A stretch of 64,000 bases of DNA from Marinobacter gudaonensis (GTDB lineage: Bacteria; Pseudomonadota; Gammaproteobacteria; Pseudomonadales; Oleiphilaceae): assembly GCF_900115175.1 (NCBI RefSeq), contig NZ_FOYV01000003.1, positions 1 through 64,000 of the forward strand, written 5' to 3'. Made by a program: the position numbers and the translations under genes. Shown here piece after piece: positions 60,722-64,000 of this stretch. The notes under the pieces were generated by a model. It saw only the letters and a program-made list of their open reading frames with translations. It did not search any database and was not told the origin of the DNA. Numbering within the stretch: position 1 is the stretch's first letter; each line of letters begins with the position of its first letter.

Positions 60722-62002
60722 CTACTGGAGCCAGGCCGTCAGCAATCCGGCCGCCAGCGACAGTACCATCGGCCCGCCGACCATCAGTCCAATCTGGCGG
60801 TTACCAATAACCCAGGCCATGCCTGACTTCACCAGGTTGTTGGAGGCGGCCGCGAGCACGATACCGATAACGGCGGTGGTCATGGCCAGTGTGTCGGTGG
60901 ACATGCGCGTCAGTGACAGGGTGATGGCATCCACGTCGGCAATGCCGGACGTGGCCGCCAGCGCATAGATACCGGCATTGCCCAGCCAGTTGCTGAGAAA
61001 TTCACCCAGCAACAGTATCGCCGTAAGCAGCACTCCGAAGACCAGCGCAGAGGTGAGGTCCAGCGGGTTCTGGTTGAGTGTGGGCTGGCTGACCTCCGAG
61101 GTGTGGGTGTTGCTGCGCCAGATGACAATGGCGGGCAGGTAGAGAAGCACCGTCATGACCAGCACCGGCCCGACCAGCGTTGGAAGCAGGCCCGGATTGA
61201 TCACCAGGCAGTACACCAGGATGCGGGGGAACATGGTGCCGCAGGCAATCAGGATGCCGGTGGCGAACTGGGCATTAAGCTGGGGATTTTTCGAGGCCTG
61301 GCGGGCGAAATGCAGTGTCAGGGCGGTGGATGAACTGAGCCCGGCGAACAGGCTGGTAAAGAGGATGCCCTTGCGGGTACCCGCCACCCGGATGGCGAAA
61401 TAGCCGACAAAGGAAATGGAGGCAATCATCACCACCATCCACCAGATTTCCCGGGGGTTGAGAACGCCGCCGGGCCCCATCGCTTCGTCCGGCAGAATGG
61501 GCAGCATGACCACGGAAATCAGCAACAGCTTCAATGCCGCATCCAGTTCGTGCTCCATCAGCCGGTTGACCCACCCGTGAATCTTTTCCTTGTTGTCCAG
61601 GATGATTGCCGTAACCACCGCGGCGGCTGTCGCGATTACCGGGTCCACCGCCACCGCTACCGCGCCAAAGCAGAACGTGAGCACCATGCCCACCATGCCG
61701 GTGATGCTGAAATTGCGAATGTGCTGAAGCCGCTCGCTGTAGGCGACGATGGCCATGGCCACCACGCTCACCAGCAGTACCGGAAACGCCCATTCAGTGA
61801 TTTCCTTCGCCAGAAGCGCAGAGATGCCGCCCAGCAGGCCTACCAGTGCAAAGGTTCGGATACCGGCAATACGCTCGCCGGATTTCTGCTCGCGGGCGTC
61901 CCAGCCTCGTTCAAGGCCGATGATGGCGCCCAGCAGAAGGGCCACGGCGAGGTTGAGAGTGGTTCGGTTTCCAGCCAGAAATTGGGCAGCAACGTCGTCC
62001 AT
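60722..62002 (-). CDS. MgtC/DUF4010 membrane protein
   Basis: 426 residues; ATG 62002 (MDDVAAQFLAGN) is preferred over TTG 62029 because AGGAG lies between them. An N-terminal MgtC-like region (LLLGAIIGLERGWDAREQKS, GIRTFALVGLLGGISALL), then a DUF4010 part with ILPDEAMGPGGVLNPREIWW and about 12 membrane helices in total. MgtC relatives affect magnesium and phosphate homeostasis or act as regulators, but the function of the long DUF4010 form is unknown. Confidence 0.85.
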   Translation of the reverse strand: MDDVAAQFLAGNRTTLNLAVALLLGAIIGLERGWDAREQKSGERIAGIRTFALVGLLGGISALLAKEITEWAFPVLLVSVVAMAIVAYSERLQHIRNFSITGMVGMVLTFCFGAVAVAVDPVIATAAAVVTAIILDNKEKIHGWVNRLMEHELDAALKLLLISVVMLPILPDEAMGPGGVLNPREIWWMVVMIASISFVGYFAIRVAGTRKGILFTSLFAGLSSSTALTLHFARQASKNPQLNAQFATGILIACGTMFPRILVYCLVINPGLLPTLVGPVLVMTVLLYLPAIVIWRSNTHTSEVSQPTLNQNPLDLTSALVFGVLLTAILLLGEFLSNWLGNAGIYALAATSGIADVDAITLSLTRMSTDTLAMTTAVIGIVLAAASNNLVKSGMAWVIGNRQIGLMVGGPMVLSLAAGLLTAWLQ

Positions 62003-62167
62003 GGGGTGGTGCAAGCTCCTGTTACGCAATGGATATCATGATCATAGCAGCCTGCGCGGGAGGTCGTTAGAGCTCTAAGAAAATACCCCTGAGAGCCTTA
62101 CTTTTCGTTCAGGCGGCTGATAAGCTTCGCGGCCTTTGAAATCGTAGCAAGCTGGACATCCGAATCT

Positions 62168-63655
62168 ATGGTGAATTCCCTCAAGGCCAACTGGCTTTCG
62201 AACATCCGGGGCGATGTGCTCGCCGGTATCGTGGTGGCATTGGCGCTGATCCCGGAGGCCATCGCCTTCTCGATTATTGCCGGTGTGGACCCGAAAGTCG
62301 GTCTTTACGCCTCTTTCTGTATTGCGGTGATCATTGCCTTCGTGGGCGGGCGGCCCGGAATGATTTCGGCCGCCACGGCGGCAATGGCGGTGTTGATGGT
62401 AACGCTGGTAAAGGAGCATGGTCTGCAGTATCTGCTGGCGGCCACCCTGCTGACCGGCGTGCTGCAGGTGATCGCCGGCTATCTGAAACTCGGCAGCCTG
62501 ATGCGGTTTGTCTCGCGATCGGTCGTGACCGGCTTTGTAAACGCCCTGGCCATTCTCATCTTCATGGCCCAGTTGCCGGAGCTCACCAATGTGACCTGGC
62601 ACGTCTATGCCATGACCGCCGCGGGGCTCGGCATCATCTACCTGTTTCCGCTGGTGCCGGTGGTGGGCAAGGTGCTGCCTTCGCCGCTGGTGTGCATCGT
62701 GGTTCTCACCGCCGTGGCGGTGGTGACGGGGCTCGATATTCGAACCGTGGGCGATATGGGCGAATTGCCGGACACCCTGCCGGTGTTCCTGTGGCCGGAC
62801 GTGCCGCTGAACCTGGAAACCCTGATGATTATCCTGCCGTATTCGGTGCCTTTGGCCATCGTTGGCCTGCTGGAGTCCATGATGACCGCCACCATCGTGG
62901 ATGATCTGACCGACACCACCAGCGACCGCAACCGTGAATGCAAGGGGCAGGGTATCGCCAACATCGGCTCTGGCCTGATCGGTGGCATGGCCGGCTGTGC
63001 GATGATTGGCCAGTCCATTATCAATGTTAAGTCCGGCGGCCGGACGCGTCTGTCCACCCTCACGGCGGGTCTCTTCCTGCTGGTTATGGTTCTGCTGCTC
63101 GACAGCGTACTGGTGCAGATCCCCATGGCCGCCCTGGTGGCGGTAATGATCATGGTGTCTATCGGTACCTTTTCCTGGGACTCCATCCGCAACCTTCGCA
63201 AACATCCCCTCTCCACCAACATTGTGATGCTTGTGACTGTTGTGGTGGTTGTGGCCACCCACAACCTGGCTTTCGGTGTTCTTGCCGGCGTGTTGCTGGC
63301 GGCGCTGTTCTTTGCCAACAAGGTGGGCCACTACATGCTGGTGACCTCCGAACTGGATGAAACCACCGATACCCGGACCTACCGGGTGGTTGGCCAGGTA
63401 TTCTTCAGCTCCTCGGAAAAGTTCATGGAATCCTTTGATTTCAAGGAAGCAGTCGATAATGTGGTGATTGATCTGAGTCGCGCGCACTTCTGGGACATCA
63501 CCGCGGTGGGCGCCCTGGACAAGGCAGTGATCAAGTTCCGGCGTGAAGGCTCGGAGGTCCGGGTGATTGGTCTGAACGAGGCCAGTGCCACCATCGTTGA
63601 CCGCTTTGGCGTGCACGACAAGCCGGACGCCGTCGACCAGTTGATGGGGCACTGA
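62168..63655 (+). CDS. SulP-family anion transporter with STAS domain
   Basis: 495 residues from ATG 62168. The SulP membrane core contains [64 protein letters not shown] and [21 protein letters not shown], followed by a C-terminal STAS domain (about 395-490, [20 protein letters not shown]). Sequence style resembles BicA-like bicarbonate transporters as much as sulfate ones; the anion is undecided. A UspA gene starts 1 bp after its stop, suggesting co-expression. Confidence 0.9.
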   Translation: MVNSLKANWLSNIRGDVLAGIVVALALIPEAIAFSIIAGVDPKVGLYASFCIAVIIAFVGGRPGMISAATAAMAVLMVTLVKEHGLQYLLAATLLTGVLQVIAGYLKLGSLMRFVSRSVVTGFVNALAILIFMAQLPELTNVTWHVYAMTAAGLGIIYLFPLVPVVGKVLPSPLVCIVVLTAVAVVTGLDIRTVGDMGELPDTLPVFLWPDVPLNLETLMIILPYSVPLAIVGLLESMMTATIVDDLTDTTSDRNRECKGQGIANIGSGLIGGMAGCAMIGQSIINVKSGGRTRLSTLTAGLFLLVMVLLLDSVLVQIPMAALVAVMIMVSIGTFSWDSIRNLRKHPLSTNIVMLVTVVVVVATHNLAFGVLAGVLLAALFFANKVGHYMLVTSELDETTDTRTYRVVGQVFFSSSEKFMESFDFKEAVDNVVIDLSRAHFWDITAVGALDKAVIKFRREGSEVRVIGLNEASATIVDRFGVHDKPDAVDQLMGH

Positions 63656-63656
63656 T

Positions 63657-64000
63657 ATGCCTCCGCAATCGGTGAACGACCGCGGCCAGAAGAATAATCA
63701 CGAAGAACACGAAGGCGAGGTGGAGATGTTACGAGTAGTTGCCTGTATTGACGGCTCCCAGGCCGCGCCCGCGGTGTGCGATTACGCGGCCTGGGCGAGC
63801 AGGCACATGGAAACGCCCATGATGCTGCTGCACGTGCTGGATGAGGAGCGTTACCCGGCGGAGCCGGACCTGGCCGGCAATATAGGCCTCGGCAGTCGTG
63901 AGCAGTTACTTGAGGACCTTGCTGAGCTGGACCGCAAGCGTGCAAAACTGGCTCTCGAACACGGCCATCACTTGCTGGATGAGGCGCAACGAAGAGTCAG
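63657..64000 (+). CDS. Universal stress protein, UspA family (cut by window end)
   Basis: The frame from ATG 63657 stays open to the window end; ATG 63726 (MLRVVACIDGSQAAPAVCDY) is in frame and gives the normal UspA N terminus, so the first 23 residues (PPQSVNDRGQKNNHEE and on) may be untranslated or an extension. The strand VVACIDGSQ and the helix-strand MLLHVLDEERYPAE fit the Rossmann-like Usp fold. Next to a SulP transporter, a pairing seen for bicarbonate/sulfate transport with stress proteins. Confidence 0.85.
   Translation, partial: MPPQSVNDRGQKNNHEEHEGEVEMLRVVACIDGSQAAPAVCDYAAWASRHMETPMMLLHVLDEERYPAEPDLAGNIGLGSREQLLEDLAELDRKRAKLALEHGHHLLDEAQRRV

Noticed and set aside
62075..63652. 525-codon open frame opposite the SulP gene
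   Set aside because: His/Gln-rich nonsense-like translation typical of an antisense frame; the plus strand carries SulP and STAS motifs.

Overview
The window looks like part of the chromosome of a marine gammaproteobacterium. A Marinobacter-like organism is the best fit, inferred from gene content (liu leucine-degradation locus, LiuR, ilvGM-type acetolactate synthase, sigma-54-linked cyanate operon, SulP/UspA pair). No rRNA or tRNA is present to prove this.

Region 1 (1-about 12,250) is an integron cassette array cut by the left edge. About twenty short, mostly single-gene cassettes all point rightward and are separated by attC sites (7-bp R'' box near xxxTAAC, an imperfect palindrome, then a GTTRRRY-type R' box). 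No integrase gene is in the window; it is expected to the left. Recognisable cassette products are a DUF2750 protein, a DUF4917 SIR2-like protein, a GFA/CENP-V zinc protein, a nucleotidyltransferase, a GNAT acetyltransferase, a DUF6998 protein with a PD-(D/E)XK-like pattern and a GIY-YIG nuclease. The rest are membrane or unknown proteins. The attC sites decay toward the right end, where the array gives way to ordinary chromosome.

Region 2 (12.7-23.5 kb) holds a secreted LVIVD/PA protein, a GCS2-type ligase flanked by two M14 metallohydrolases (possibly a make-and-break system for an unknown amide), PsiE, a TauD-like dioxygenase, an MFS transporter, a fatty acid desaturase and a 35-residue membrane peptide not previously called.

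Region 3 (23.5-36.6 kb) is a branched-chain amino acid catabolism locus. LiuR and LiuABDCE with an acyl-CoA ligase and an AhpD-like protein lie on the minus strand. A divergent SDR dehydrogenase, acyl-CoA dehydrogenase and thiolase lie on the plus strand. A LiuR-type operator sits between them. Three long hairpin elements with a shared core but copy-specific self-complementary arms lie between these genes.

Region 4 (36.6-42.6 kb) is a cyanate uptake and hydrolysis operon (Tat-exported binding protein, permease, ATPase, CynS). It has a -24/-12 promoter and triplicated upstream sites, and a PAS-PAS sigma-54 activator is encoded next to it. Region 5 (42.6-43.06 kb) is a repeat cluster with two copies of a second hairpin family.

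Region 6 (43-51.1 kb) holds ilvGM with a complete attenuation leader, an RND efflux pair and a chemoreceptor. Region 7 (51.2-64 kb) holds TruC, a GAF-GGDEF-EAL protein, an amidase, an ICMT-like methyltransferase, a DjlA-like cochaperone, an HD-GYP receptor, AlkB, an MgtC/DUF4010 protein, a SulP transporter and a UspA protein cut by the right edge.
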